The notes beneath the pieces are model-generated. The model saw only the letters and a program-made list of their open reading frames with translations, did no database searches and had not been told where the DNA came from. DNA of 64,000 bases from Halopenitus salinus (lineage in GTDB: Archaea > Halobacteriota > Halobacteria > Halobacteriales > Haloferacaceae): assembly GCF_042662125.1 (NCBI RefSeq), contig NZ_JBHSXL010000003.1, positions 410,109-474,108 on the forward strand, given 5' to 3'. Positions 52,453-62,175 of this stretch are shown piece after piece (positions within the stretch are counted from its first letter, which is position 1; each line of letters opens with the position of its first letter). The position numbers and the translations under genes are program-made.

Positions 52453-53493
52453 TCAGATCCAGCCGTCCTCGACGAGGAGCTCCCCGTTGAGGAGCGACGC
52501 GCCGGCGGCGCCGCGGATCGTGTTGTGTGCGAGGCAGTTGTACTTCACGCCCCCCGAGGTCGTCTGGACGCCGCCGGCGACGACTCCCATCCCGTCCGCG
52601 TAGGTGCGGTCGAGTCGGGGCTGGGGGCGTTCCGGCTCGTCGTCGCCGAAGACCTTGATGAACTGGTCGGGCGAGCTGGGGAGGTCGGCCGAGGGCTGCT
52701 CGCGCATGGCCTCGCGGACGTCCTCCGGCGTCGGGTCCTCGGCGAGCTCGGCGAAGACGTTCTCGAGGTGGCCGTCGATCGTCGGGATGCGGTTACAGGA
52801 GGCGGTGACGTCCGCGTCGTGAAGCGTGACCGACGCGCCGTCGAACTCGCCGAGGAGCTTTCGGGATTCGGTCTCCATCTTCTCCTCCTCGCCGCCGATG
52901 TGCGGGATGGCGTTGTCGATGATCTCCATGGAGGTGACTCCGGAGTATCCGGCGCCGGAGACCGCCTGGAGCGTCGAGACGTTCGCGACCTCCAGCCCGA
53001 AGCGGTCGAGGGCGGCAAGCGTCGGAACCATCGTGATCGTAGAGCAGTTCGGGTTCTTGACGAGCGCGCCGTCCCACCCGCGTTCGTCGCGTTGGACGTC
53101 GATCAACTCGAGGTGTTCGGGATTGATCTCGGGGATGGTCAACGGGACGTCCTCGGCCATTCGGTCGTTCGAGGAGTTCGAGGAGACGACGTAGCCCGCC
53201 TCCAGGAAGTCCGGTTCGACCGACGCGGCGGCCCCCGAGGGGAGCGAGGAGAAGAGGAGATCGACGTCGTCGGGAACCGATCCCGGCTCGGTCGTGGACA
53301 CCTCCATCTCCGCGACGTCCTCGGGGATCGGCGTGTCGACGCGCCACTTGGCCGCCTCGCGATACGTCTTCCCCGCGCTCTCCGCGCTCGCGGTGACCGC
53401 GGCGAGCTCGAAGGTCGGGTGGTCCTCGAGAAGCTGGATGAATCGCTGTCCGACGGCGCCGGTCGCACCGAGAATGCCGACTCGTACGGTCAT
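52453..53493 (-). CDS. asd: Aspartate-semialdehyde dehydrogenase
   Basis: A 346-residue Asd. VRVGILGATGAVGQRFIQLL is the NADP-binding start, VKNPNCSTITMVPTLAALDR carries the catalytic Cys, and VSGAGYSGVTSMEI and the later HLENVF region match the archaeal/fungal-type enzyme. It reduces aspartyl phosphate to aspartate semialdehyde, feeding lysine, threonine and methionine synthesis. No aspartokinase gene lies next to it. The frame starts at an ATG that opens MTVRVGILG with no room upstream. Confidence 0.94.
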   Translation of the reverse strand: MTVRVGILGATGAVGQRFIQLLEDHPTFELAAVTASAESAGKTYREAAKWRVDTPIPEDVAEMEVSTTEPGSVPDDVDLLFSSLPSGAAASVEPDFLEAGYVVSSNSSNDRMAEDVPLTIPEINPEHLELIDVQRDERGWDGALVKNPNCSTITMVPTLAALDRFGLEVANVSTLQAVSGAGYSGVTSMEIIDNAIPHIGGEEEKMETESRKLLGEFDGASVTLHDADVTASCNRIPTIDGHLENVFAELAEDPTPEDVREAMREQPSADLPSSPDQFIKVFGDDEPERPQPRLDRTYADGMGVVAGGVQTTSGGVKYNCLAHNTIRGAAGASLLNGELLVEDGWI

Positions 53494-53649
53494 TGCTGGG
53501 TGTGGGTCACAAGCGCATAAGTGCGTTCGGATCCGGAACGTCGAGGAACGAATCGATGGAGAGGCGACGACTACTCGATGGAGAGGCGACGAACCACTCG
53601 GACGAGTTCCGGGATGGTTTTAAGTCGCAACCGGGAGAATCTCGAAGGT

Positions 53650-55329
53650 ATGGCCGAATTCGGCGCGGCATCGTTGATCCCACCCTTGCTCGCGATCGCG
53701 TTGGCGATCGTCACGCGCAAGGCGGTACTGTCGCTGTTTTTGGGCATCTGGTCGGGCGGGATCCTCCAGGCTGGCGGGCCGAACCTCCTCTCGGATCCCA
53801 CGGGCTGGGCCTCGGGCGTGGTCTCGGCCGGCTTCGGATTCTTCCCGACGTTCGATTGGATCATCGCCGCCGTCTCCGACGAGTTCCACGCGACGATCAT
53901 CGTCTTCACCCTCTTTCTCGGATCCGGCGTGGCGATGGTCTGGAACCTCGGCGGGTCGTACGCCATCCGGGATTGGGCGCTGGCCCGCCTCGACACCCAA
54001 CGGAAGGGTGGCCTCGCGATCGGCGCGCTCGGCGTGATCCTGTTTTTCGACGACTACGCAAACACCGCGATCGTCGGCAGCGCGATGAAGGACGCCTCCG
54101 ATCGGCTGCGTATCTCCCGCGAGAAGCTCTCCTACATCGTCGACTCGACGGCCGCGCCGGTGGCGACGCTCGGGATCTCCTCGTGGGTCGCCTTCCAGCT
54201 CTCGCTCATCGACGACGGGTACGAGGCGGCGGGCGTCTCCGATCACCCGCCCGTCTTCGAGGTGTTCGTCAACTCCGTCCCGTTCAACATGTACTCGATC
54301 CTCGCCATCGTGATGGTGTTCCTCATCGTGGGGACCCGACGCGACTTCGGCGAGATGCTCACCGCCGAGCGGCGTGCGTGGACGACCGGAAAGGTGAACC
54401 GCGACGACGCGCGCCCGATGCAGGACGTTGCCGCCGAACTCGGCGAGCCGGCGGCGGACCACCCACGACTGATCAACTTCCTCGGTCCCGTCGCCGTCCT
54501 CGTGGGCGTGACCATCGCCACGGCGCTTTGGACCGGCGGGTTCACCGCCTCGGCGTTCGCGTCCGACCCGACCGGCGCGCTCTGGAGCGGCGTCACGAAC
54601 GCCGCCTACGATCAGGCGCTCATGTACGGCTCGTTCGCGATGATCGTCTCCGGGTTCGTGCTCGGAAAGCTCCAGGGCGTGGTAAGCCTCGGCGAGGCGA
54701 CCGACACGACGATCGAGGGGTTCGGGATCATGCTCACGGCGATATCGATCCTCGCGCTGGCGTGGGGAATCGGCGAGGTGGTGAACGCGCTGGGGACGGG
54801 CGAGTACGTCGCCGGCGTCGCCGAGAGCGTCGTGAATCCGGCGATACTCCCCGCGCTCGTCGTGGTGATCGCCGCCTTCATGGCCTTCTCGACGGGCACC
54901 TCCTGGGGAACGATGGGAATCCTGACGCCGATCGTCATCCCCGTCGCCTGGACGATCACGGGCGGCGGCGCGGCGGGCCACACCCTCGTCGCGGCGATGG
55001 TCGGGGCCATCTTCTCCGGCGCGATATTCGGCGATCACACCTCGCCGATCTCCGATACGACCGTCCTCTCCGCGACGTTCACGGGCGCGGACCTCATCGA
55101 TCACGTCCGGACGCAGCTGTACTACGCCGTGACCGTCGGGGTCGTGGCGATCGCGTTGCTGCTCGTGTGGGGCTTCGTCGGGATCCCGCCGATCGTGTTG
55201 TTGCCGATCGGCGCCGTCGTGCTCGTCGGGCTCGTCTACGGGCTCTCGGAACTCGACGCCCGCCGACGTGGCGTCGATCCGATCACCGCGAACGCGCCAC
55301 GAGAGAACGGGGAGAGCGCCGAGGAGTAG
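53650..55329 (+). CDS. Na+/H+ antiporter of NhaC type
   Basis: A 559-residue membrane protein with about eleven to twelve hydrophobic segments. Signature stretches of the NhaC/YuiF-like family are seen: FDDYANTAIVGSAMKDASDR, VDSTAAPVATLGISSWVAFQ, FSTGTSWGTMGILTPIVIP, and IFGDHTSPISDTTVLSATF. It exchanges sodium and protons, or an amino acid with sodium, across the cell membrane. The ATG at 53650 is supported by GTTTTAAG at 53617-53624 (about 29 bp upstream, leaderless); the longer frame from 53521 crosses a direct repeat of CGATGGAGAGGCGACGA. Confidence 0.9.
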   Translation: MAEFGAASLIPPLLAIALAIVTRKAVLSLFLGIWSGGILQAGGPNLLSDPTGWASGVVSAGFGFFPTFDWIIAAVSDEFHATIIVFTLFLGSGVAMVWNLGGSYAIRDWALARLDTQRKGGLAIGALGVILFFDDYANTAIVGSAMKDASDRLRISREKLSYIVDSTAAPVATLGISSWVAFQLSLIDDGYEAAGVSDHPPVFEVFVNSVPFNMYSILAIVMVFLIVGTRRDFGEMLTAERRAWTTGKVNRDDARPMQDVAAELGEPAADHPRLINFLGPVAVLVGVTIATALWTGGFTASAFASDPTGALWSGVTNAAYDQALMYGSFAMIVSGFVLGKLQGVVSLGEATDTTIEGFGIMLTAISILALAWGIGEVVNALGTGEYVAGVAESVVNPAILPALVVVIAAFMAFSTGTSWGTMGILTPIVIPVAWTITGGGAAGHTLVAAMVGAIFSGAIFGDHTSPISDTTVLSATFTGADLIDHVRTQLYYAVTVGVVAIALLLVWGFVGIPPIVLLPIGAVVLVGLVYGLSELDARRRGVDPITANAPRENGESAEE

Positions 55330-55593
55330 CGGAGTCGACGGTCATTGGTCCGACCGCGTGAGGCCGGACGTGTTAAGGGCGTCCGACGGGTAGAACGCGT
55401 ACGCGCCTTCGTCCCCGCCGGAGCCGTCCCACATCCGGGAGCGATGACCGAGCGGCGAACCCGGGCGCGGAACATGTCGTCGAACGCGATCGCACGGTCG
55501 ATCGCGTCTCGACCGTCCGCCGGAACGCATCCGGCCGCCCGGCACGAGGGTTTCCCGGTTGACGCGGCACGCCGCCGGAGATGAGACCGGCCG

Positions 55594-55941
55594 TTAGTGT
55601 TCCGGGCGAACATTTCTGATTTGACGAGCAGTGAGGGCTGAAGTCTCCCAGTGCCTTGGTCCGATTCGTTCCACGCGACCGTCGAAGTCGTCATTGAAGC
55701 TCAATATCGCACCGAGGTCACGCGATTCGCACAATCGGATGCTGGACGCGCCCGTGAAACTGAGTTCCTGATCCGTATATTTCCGAAACGTCCCTATCGA
55801 CGCCCTCACGTCATCGGATTCGACGTGAGCGATCTCGAAAACGTTCGGAAACGGATCCTCGCCGAGGATCCGGCTGGCGACGGTGTCTGCGGCATCAAAC
55901 GAACCGGTTCGGACGCGAGTGAGTGTCACGGTCTCGTCCAA
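55594..55941 (-). pseudogene. Remnant of a PIN-domain (VapC-type) toxin
   Basis: The visible product (about 115 residues) matches the second half of haloarchaeal PIN proteins: ASRILGEDPFPNVFEIAHVE, FRKYTDQELSFTGASSIRLC, and FNDDFDG as the terminal acidic motif. The first PIN aspartate and first 50 residues of the domain are missing, so it is probably inactive. No VapB partner is adjacent. The 55330-56253 interval holds nothing else I can support. Confidence 0.55.
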
Positions 55942-56253
55942 CCCTGTGTCGTTCGTAGTTCGAGTGGATTCCGAACACGGTGACGGCGGTGATGGTACCG
56001 ATCGGCGAGGCCGTCATCAGCGTTCATCGTCGCGGTCGACGACCCCCGATCGCGACCGTCGATCCCTTCCGAGCACGTGGTTATTTATCAGAAGAGATAG
56101 TTACATTATCCGGATCCGAAAAGTGAGTACCGTCCACGTGACACGAGGATCGATCCCGCCGCCAGGAGCGAACGAACACCCGAGACCGGCGTCCGAACTC
56201 GTGGACGTCGACGCCGTCGTGACCGCCGCGACTATCGAAACGGAGAACCGGGG

Positions 56254-58578
56254 ATGACCACCGAACCCGATCCGGAGGGGATACGCGTACTGTACGTCGA
56301 CGACGAGCCGAATCTCGCGGAGGAGTCCGCGGGACGTCTCGAGCGTAGCGACGATCGCCTCGACGTCGAGACGGCGATCGGAGCGAGTAGGGCACTCGAT
56401 CGCCTCGACGGAGGGATCGACTGCGTCGTCAGCGAGTACGACGTGGCCGAACGGGACGGGCTGGAGCTACTGGATCTGGTGGTCGATCGCGATCCCGATC
56501 TCCCGTTCATCCTGTTTACGGACGAGGGATCGGAGGAGATCGCCAGCGAGGCGATCGCCAGGGGAGCCGCGGGCTACCTGCCGAAACGCGAGGACGAGGG
56601 GAGATACGATCTGCTCGCACGCCGCATCGCGAACGCCGTGGACCGGTCGCGCGATCGGGGAGCGAGGAAGCGACGTGACCGCATCACCACGGCGATTCGG
56701 GAGATCAATCGCGTCCTGATCGACGCGAGAACCCGCGAGGGGATCAACGAGGAGGTCTGTCGAACGCTCACGGGATCGGCGTTCTATCGGTTCGCCTGGA
56801 TCGGAGCGGTGGACGAGGAGACGGAACGTGTCATCCCTCGGGCAGCAGCCGGGATCGAGGAGGGATACCTCGATTCGATCGACGTGACTGCCGACGATCG
56901 GCCGACCGGACGGGGACCGGGAGGGAGGGCGCTCCGGGAGGGGTCGATCGCCGTCTCCCAAGCCGTGGAGTCGGACGCGGACTTCGAGCCCTGGCGCGAG
57001 GAGGCACTCGAACGCGGCTACCGGGCCGTCGCCGCGGCCCCGCTCGCCTACAAGGACACGAACTACGGGGTCCTGTGTGTGTATGCGAATCACGAGAACG
57101 CGTTCGGCGAGTCCGAACGGGAGCTCCTCTCGGAGCTCGCGGACACGATCGCCCACGCCTACAACCGGATCGACATCAGGGAGGCGTACCGCAACCAGTA
57201 CCGGGAGCTGTTCGAGGAGGCGCCCGTGATGTTCGCGTTCACGCGGCGGGAGAACGGAAAGCCGACCATCGACGACTGCAACGAGCTGTTCGCCGAACGG
57301 CTCGGGTACTCCCGCGAGGATCTTCGAGGGCGACCGCTTGCGGACGTCTACACGGAGGAATCGGCGGAGATCCTGCTCGACGGTGGCGGGTACGAACGGG
57401 CGCTTTCGGGCGACTTCTCGCGTGAATCCCGAACCCTTCTCGGGAGCGGGGGCGAGGAGATAGAGACGATGCTTCGTGCGACTCCGCGTCGAAACGGAGG
57501 CGGCGAGGTGATCGGGACGCACGCCCTCTACGTCGACGTCACCGATCGGAGCCGGCTGGAGGAGCTCGAGGCGATCCGCGAACGCATGGGATTCGCGCTC
57601 GATGCGACCGATTCGATCCTCTTCGAGATCGACCTCGAAACCGGCGTCGAGACGCGCCACGGGCCCTTCGAGCGTCTCTACGGCATTCCCTCGATCCGTG
57701 CCGAAACGAGCGGGGAGTTCTACGAGCGATGTGTCCACCCCGACGACCGCGAGGAGCTCGCGACGCTCCAGGAGTCGATCGATGCCGACACCGCGACCGT
57801 CGGCTGCGAGTTCCGAACTCACCCGGACCGCGGCGAGGTGCGGTGGATCCGGTTCGAGGCGTACGTCTCGACCGGTCCCGACGGGACGCCGGAGCGGCTC
57901 GTCGGTCTCGACACCGACATCACCGCACAGAAACGCCGCCAACAGGAGCTGGAGCGGCAAAACGAGCGGTTGGAGGAGTTCGCGAGCATCGTCTCACACG
58001 ACCTTCGAAACCCGCTCAACGTCGCGGTCGGCAGAACGGAACTCGCGAGCGAGGACTGCGATAGTCCCCACCTCGAGGCGGTGGAGAACGCCCACGATCG
58101 GATGCAGGACCTCATCGAGGACCTGCTCACGTTGGCCCGCGAGGGCGACGAGGTGCGGGCGGTCGAGCCGGTGGCCCTCACGGAGGTGTGTGAGCGATGT
58201 TGGAACCGGATCGACGCCGGAGGAGCGACGCTCGAGGTCGAGGTCGACGGAACGATCGAGGCGGACCGCAGTCGCGTACAACAACTCCTCGAGAACCTGT
58301 TTCGTAATTCGGTCGAGCACGGCGGCGAGGGCGTGAGCGTGACCGTCGGCGACCCCGATGGCGGCGAGGGGTTCTACGTCGCCGACGACGGCCCGGGGAT
58401 ACTCGAGGAGGACCGCGAGGACGTCTTCGAGGCCGGGTTCTCGACCGCGGAGTCGGGGACCGGATTCGGGCTGCGGATCGTCAAACAGGTCGTCGACGCC
58501 CACGGGTGGTCGATCGATGTGACGGAAGGGGACGAGGGCGGTGCCCGGTTCGAGATCACCGACGTGACGCGAGCGTGA
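56254..58578 (+). CDS. Histidine kinase: REC-GAF-PAS-PAS-HisKA-HATPase
   Basis: A 774-residue soluble kinase. Residues about 9-125 form a receiver domain (VLYVDDEPN, then DCVVSEYDVAERDGLELL and PFILFTDEGSEE, PKRE), in which the expected phospho-acceptor aspartate (SDYD) is Glu61 (SEYD). Next come a GAF domain (about 150-310), two PAS domains (about 315-440 and 450-560), HisKA with IVSHDLRNPLN (His near 581), and a HATPase domain with N-box and DDGPGI, GTGFGLRIV. So it is a cytosolic sensor with a possibly locked receiver. A 34-bp repeat array starts inside its last codons. Confidence 0.9.
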   Translation: MTTEPDPEGIRVLYVDDEPNLAEESAGRLERSDDRLDVETAIGASRALDRLDGGIDCVVSEYDVAERDGLELLDLVVDRDPDLPFILFTDEGSEEIASEAIARGAAGYLPKREDEGRYDLLARRIANAVDRSRDRGARKRRDRITTAIREINRVLIDARTREGINEEVCRTLTGSAFYRFAWIGAVDEETERVIPRAAAGIEEGYLDSIDVTADDRPTGRGPGGRALREGSIAVSQAVESDADFEPWREEALERGYRAVAAAPLAYKDTNYGVLCVYANHENAFGESERELLSELADTIAHAYNRIDIREAYRNQYRELFEEAPVMFAFTRRENGKPTIDDCNELFAERLGYSREDLRGRPLADVYTEESAEILLDGGGYERALSGDFSRESRTLLGSGGEEIETMLRATPRRNGGGEVIGTHALYVDVTDRSRLEELEAIRERMGFALDATDSILFEIDLETGVETRHGPFERLYGIPSIRAETSGEFYERCVHPDDREELATLQESIDADTATVGCEFRTHPDRGEVRWIRFEAYVSTGPDGTPERLVGLDTDITAQKRRQQELERQNERLEEFASIVSHDLRNPLNVAVGRTELASEDCDSPHLEAVENAHDRMQDLIEDLLTLAREGDEVRAVEPVALTEVCERCWNRIDAGGATLEVEVDGTIEADRSRVQQLLENLFRNSVEHGGEGVSVTVGDPDGGEGFYVADDGPGILEEDREDVFEAGFSTAESGTGFGLRIVKQVVDAHGWSIDVTEGDEGGARFEITDVTRA

Positions 58579-58717
58579 TCGGACGTCGGCTGCCGGCGTG
58601 GTGCGAGCGTGATCGGACGTCGACTGCCGGCGTGGTGCGAGTGTGATCGGACGTCGACTGCCGGCGTGGTGCGAGCGTGATCGGACGTCGACTGCCGGCG
58701 TGGTGCGAGCGTGATCG
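58569..58717 (+). repeat. 34-bp tandem repeat, 4.4 copies, overlapping the kinase stop codon
   Basis: Units start at 58569, 58603, 58637 and 58671, with a partial unit at 58705. Each begins GCGAGCGTGATCGGACGTCG and continues CTGCCGGCGTGGT with one or two changes. The first unit contains the last codons and TGA of the kinase gene, so the array grew out of its 3' end. No gene is seen between 58718 and 58907; CTTATATG near 58804 may be the promoter of the next gene. Confidence 0.85.
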
Positions 58718-58907
58718 GACGCGATACCGTGTGCCGAAGCGATCCCGGTGCGTGATCCGCTCGATCGCGGTTCTCGCGTCTGAAAGTAACGATCATCGAT
58801 GTACTTATATGAGCGCTCTTTGCCAATGGTGTGTATAGGCATGCAGATCCACGTCACACGACGCCGGAGCCGGTGGCGAACAGACGGGACCCAACGGAGG
58901 ACCGAGA

Positions 58908-60275
58908 ATGGCCGCTGATACGGGCGATTCCGTCGACCTCGAGTATCCCTCGAGCGGTTGGAAGGGGTTCTTTTCGGACCACTTCGGCCCCTCGATGCTG
59001 TGGGCGCTGATCAGCATCGGCGGGAGCCACATCGCCGTCGGACCCGAGTTCGGCGCGACGTTCGGCCTCTTTGCGGTGTGGGTGTTCGCGATCATCTACA
59101 TCGCCAAGTACGGGGCGTGGGAGCTCGGCATCCGCTACAACTACGGCGTCGGGGGCAACCCCGTCGAGGCATACGACCAGCTTCCGGGGCCGAAAAACTG
59201 GATGCAGTGGTTCACCGTGTTAGTGTTCGGCGTCTTCTACATCGCCATCGTCGGCGCGGTCGGAATGAGTACGGCGGCGATCGTCTCGTTCTTGACGCCG
59301 CTTGCGGTGCCACAGGCCTTCGTCGCCTTCGTGGGTGGTGCCGGCGTACTCGTGTTCTTCGCGCGCTACAGCCTGCTCGAGAAGATCCTCGTCGGCTTCA
59401 CGATCGCGTTGGGCGTGCTGCTCGTCATCGGCGTGATCGTCGGCCCGCCGTCGCCGGACGTCGTGACCGGAACGGCGTTTTCGCTCGATCTGGCCGGCGA
59501 CCGCACGGTCCGATTCGTGGCGCTTTTCGCCGCGGCCGCGGGCTTCGCGCCGACGGGGTTCAGCACGAGCGTCCTGATCGGCAGCTGGAGCATGGCCAAA
59601 GGCGAGGGCGCAAACCAGCTCGAGGAGCACGGACTCGACCCGGAAAACGAGAAATACCACGACTACATCGCACAGTGGATCAAGACCGGGCGTCGGGACT
59701 TCAACATCGGCTACGCGTTCAGCTTCGTGCTGTTGGCCGTGATGGTCATTCTCTCGTCGAACGTGCTCTATCCGAACCCGCCCGGCGACGGGCGGTTCGC
59801 GGTCGCGATCGGACAGATCCTCTCTGAGTCCTTCGGTCCGTGGTCCTTCTGGGCGATGATGGTCGGCGCCTTCGCGGCGCTCTACTCGACGGTCATCACC
59901 CTGCTCGACGGCGCGTCCCGTGCTGTCGGCGACGTGCTCCCGATGGCGATGGAGAACGAGGACATGGACAGCGACCTCATTCGTCGAGTCGTCTTGACGC
60001 TCGTCGTCCTCGTCAGCAGCATCACCGTCTTCGTCCTGGGGAACATCCCCGTCACCTTCATCCTCTACATCGCCGCGATCCTCGCGGTGACGGAGATCGT
60101 CTTCTTCCCGGCGAACTGGTACGTCGTCAAGAAGAACCTCCCCGAGCGGTTCCACCCGACGACCGCCTGGAACGTCTACTACGTCTTCGCGCTGATCGCG
60201 GTGTTGATCTTCGGCGCGATGGGCGCTGCCGTCCGCCTGGGCATCGTCCCCCAGATCGTCGATCTACTCCCCTGA
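58908..60275 (+). CDS. Nramp-like transporter without DPGN motif (455 aa)
   Basis: About eleven hydrophobic segments in the Nramp order. The first segment is GPSMLWALISIGGSHIAVGP, where Nramp manganese/iron carriers have DPGN; the sixth has FAPTGFSTSVLIGSW instead of MPHN. So the canonical metal ligands are absent, and the transported ion or solute may differ (magnesium-like or other). The start MAADTGDSV is acidic and cytosolic. A promoter-like CTTATATG lies about 100 bp upstream, leaving a leader. Confidence 0.8.
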   Translation: MAADTGDSVDLEYPSSGWKGFFSDHFGPSMLWALISIGGSHIAVGPEFGATFGLFAVWVFAIIYIAKYGAWELGIRYNYGVGGNPVEAYDQLPGPKNWMQWFTVLVFGVFYIAIVGAVGMSTAAIVSFLTPLAVPQAFVAFVGGAGVLVFFARYSLLEKILVGFTIALGVLLVIGVIVGPPSPDVVTGTAFSLDLAGDRTVRFVALFAAAAGFAPTGFSTSVLIGSWSMAKGEGANQLEEHGLDPENEKYHDYIAQWIKTGRRDFNIGYAFSFVLLAVMVILSSNVLYPNPPGDGRFAVAIGQILSESFGPWSFWAMMVGAFAALYSTVITLLDGASRAVGDVLPMAMENEDMDSDLIRRVVLTLVVLVSSITVFVLGNIPVTFILYIAAILAVTEIVFFPANWYVVKKNLPERFHPTTAWNVYYVFALIAVLIFGAMGAAVRLGIVPQIVDLLP

Positions 60276-60355
60276 CACCGACGTCCGCCATCCGATTCGG
60301 TGTCAGCGTTCCGCCGTCCCGTAGTTTAAGGTGAGCCGGTGTCATGGTCGGTGGT

Positions 60356-62047
60356 ATGACCGACGACCGGCTCCCAAGCCAGGATCTCACGGAGGGCGTC
60401 AAACGCGCCCCGAACCGGGCGATGTTACACGCCATGGACCTCGACGCCGAGGACCTCCAGCGGCCGATGATCGGCGTCGCCAACACGGCCGCCGAGATCA
60501 CCCCCTGCAACTCCCACCTCGACGAGGTGGCGGCGGCGGCGAAGGAGGGAATCGATGCCGCCGGCGCCGTCCACGTCGAGTTCGGAACGATCACTATCTC
60601 CGACGGCGTCTCGATGGGCCACGAGGGGATGAAGGCCTCGTTGATCTCCCGGGAGGTCATCGCCGATTCCGTCGAACTCGTCGCCTTCGGCGAGCGGCTC
60701 GACGCCATCGTCGGGGTCGCGGGGTGTGACAAGAACCTCCCCGGCATGTTGATGGCCGGCATCCGAACGGATCTTCCGACGGTGCTTTTATACGGCGGCT
60801 CGCGGCCGACCGGGACGTTCCATGGCGAGGAGGTGAGCGGCGTCGAGGTCGTCGAGGGCGTCGGCGCGGTCCTGGGCGGCGAGATGACCGAAGCGGAGCT
60901 GAAGGAACTCGAACGGTCGGCCTGCCCGGGTGCCGGATCGTGTGCCGAGATGGCGACGGCGAACACGATGGCGACCATCGCCGAGACGATCGGACTGGCA
61001 CCGATCGGATCGGCCTCGCCGGCCGCGGAAACCGACGAGCGACAGGCGGTCGCGAAAGCATGCGGCGAGGTCGTCGTCGACGCCCTCCGGTCGGGACTGC
61101 GACCGAGCGACGTCCTCACCCGACAGTCCTTCGAGAACGCCATCGCGGTGCAGGCGGCGATCAGCGGGTCGACGAACGCCGTCCTCCACCTGCTCGCGCT
61201 TGCGGAGGAGGCCGGCGTGGACCTCGAACTCGAGACCTTCGATTCGATCTCCGCGCGGACGCCACACGTCTGCAACCTCAAGCCCGGCGGCGAGTACACG
61301 ATGCACGATCTCCACCGCAACGGCGGCGTTCCGGCGGTCCTCCGGTACCTGATCGACGGCGGCCACGTCGACGGCGGAACGCTCACGATCACCGGCGAGA
61401 CGCTGGAGGAGGCCGTCGAACGGGTGGATCCCCCGACGCCCGATCCGGCGATCGTCCGGCCGCCCGAGGACCCGATCGACGAGGAGGGCGCCATCGTCGT
61501 CCTCCGGGGAAATCTGGCGCCGGACGGGGCCGTATTGAAGGTGACCGGCGAGCACGAGTACCGATTCGAGGGGCCGGCGCGGGTATTCGACGGGGAAAAC
61601 GAGGCGTTCGCGGCCGTCGAGAACCGCGACCTCGACGGCGGGGAGGTCGTCGTCATCCGCAACGAGGGCCCCCGCGGCGGCCCCGGAATGCAGGAGATGC
61701 TCAGCGTCACGGCGGCGATCGTCGGCGCAGGCTACGACGACGTGGCGCTGCTCACCGACGGTCGCTTCTCCGGCGCCACCCGCGGCCCCATGATCGGCCA
61801 CGTCGCACCCGAGGCCGCCGCCGGCGGCCCGATCGCGGCGGTCGAGGACGGCGACACGATCACGATCGACGTGCCGGAACGGACCCTGGCGGTCGGCCTC
61901 TCGGAGGACGAGATCGATGCGCGCCTGGACGACTGGAGCCCCTCCGAACTCGAGTACGGCCGCGGCGTCCTGGCGAAGTACCCCTCGATGTTCGCCTCGG
62001 CCGCTGAGGGCGCCGTGACCAGACCGTGTCCCGGCTGGCGGGAGTGA
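60356..62047 (+). CDS. ilvD: Dihydroxy-acid dehydratase (IlvD)
   Basis: A 563-residue IlvD for valine/isoleucine synthesis. The three Fe-S cysteine regions are present: CNSHLDEVAAAAKEGIDAAG, GCDKNLPGMLMAG and CPGAGSCAEMATANTM. The C-terminus has the family signature GRFSGATRGPMIGHVAPEAA. The enzyme dehydrates 2,3-dihydroxy acids to 2-oxo acids. TTTAAG at 60325-60330 is about 28-30 bp before the ATG at 60356, which makes it preferable to the ATG at 60344. Confidence 0.94.
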   Translation: MTDDRLPSQDLTEGVKRAPNRAMLHAMDLDAEDLQRPMIGVANTAAEITPCNSHLDEVAAAAKEGIDAAGAVHVEFGTITISDGVSMGHEGMKASLISREVIADSVELVAFGERLDAIVGVAGCDKNLPGMLMAGIRTDLPTVLLYGGSRPTGTFHGEEVSGVEVVEGVGAVLGGEMTEAELKELERSACPGAGSCAEMATANTMATIAETIGLAPIGSASPAAETDERQAVAKACGEVVVDALRSGLRPSDVLTRQSFENAIAVQAAISGSTNAVLHLLALAEEAGVDLELETFDSISARTPHVCNLKPGGEYTMHDLHRNGGVPAVLRYLIDGGHVDGGTLTITGETLEEAVERVDPPTPDPAIVRPPEDPIDEEGAIVVLRGNLAPDGAVLKVTGEHEYRFEGPARVFDGENEAFAAVENRDLDGGEVVVIRNEGPRGGPGMQEMLSVTAAIVGAGYDDVALLTDGRFSGATRGPMIGHVAPEAAAGGPIAAVEDGDTITIDVPERTLAVGLSEDEIDARLDDWSPSELEYGRGVLAKYPSMFASAAEGAVTRPCPGWRE

Positions 62048-62175
62048 TCGACGCGTGTAGCCCGCCGTGAGAGTCGAACCGGGACGCGACGGCTGAAGAA
62101 ACCTCAGTACGCACGCTCATCTTTTCGCCCGGCCGCGGCGCATCCTCGTTCTTGACCAGCTTCTCGGAGCTGTAT

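Noticed and set aside
55651..55983. Plus-strand frame of 110 codons in the gap before the second histidine kinase
   Set aside because: It is antisense to the PIN remnant, whose sequence is recognisable on the minus strand.
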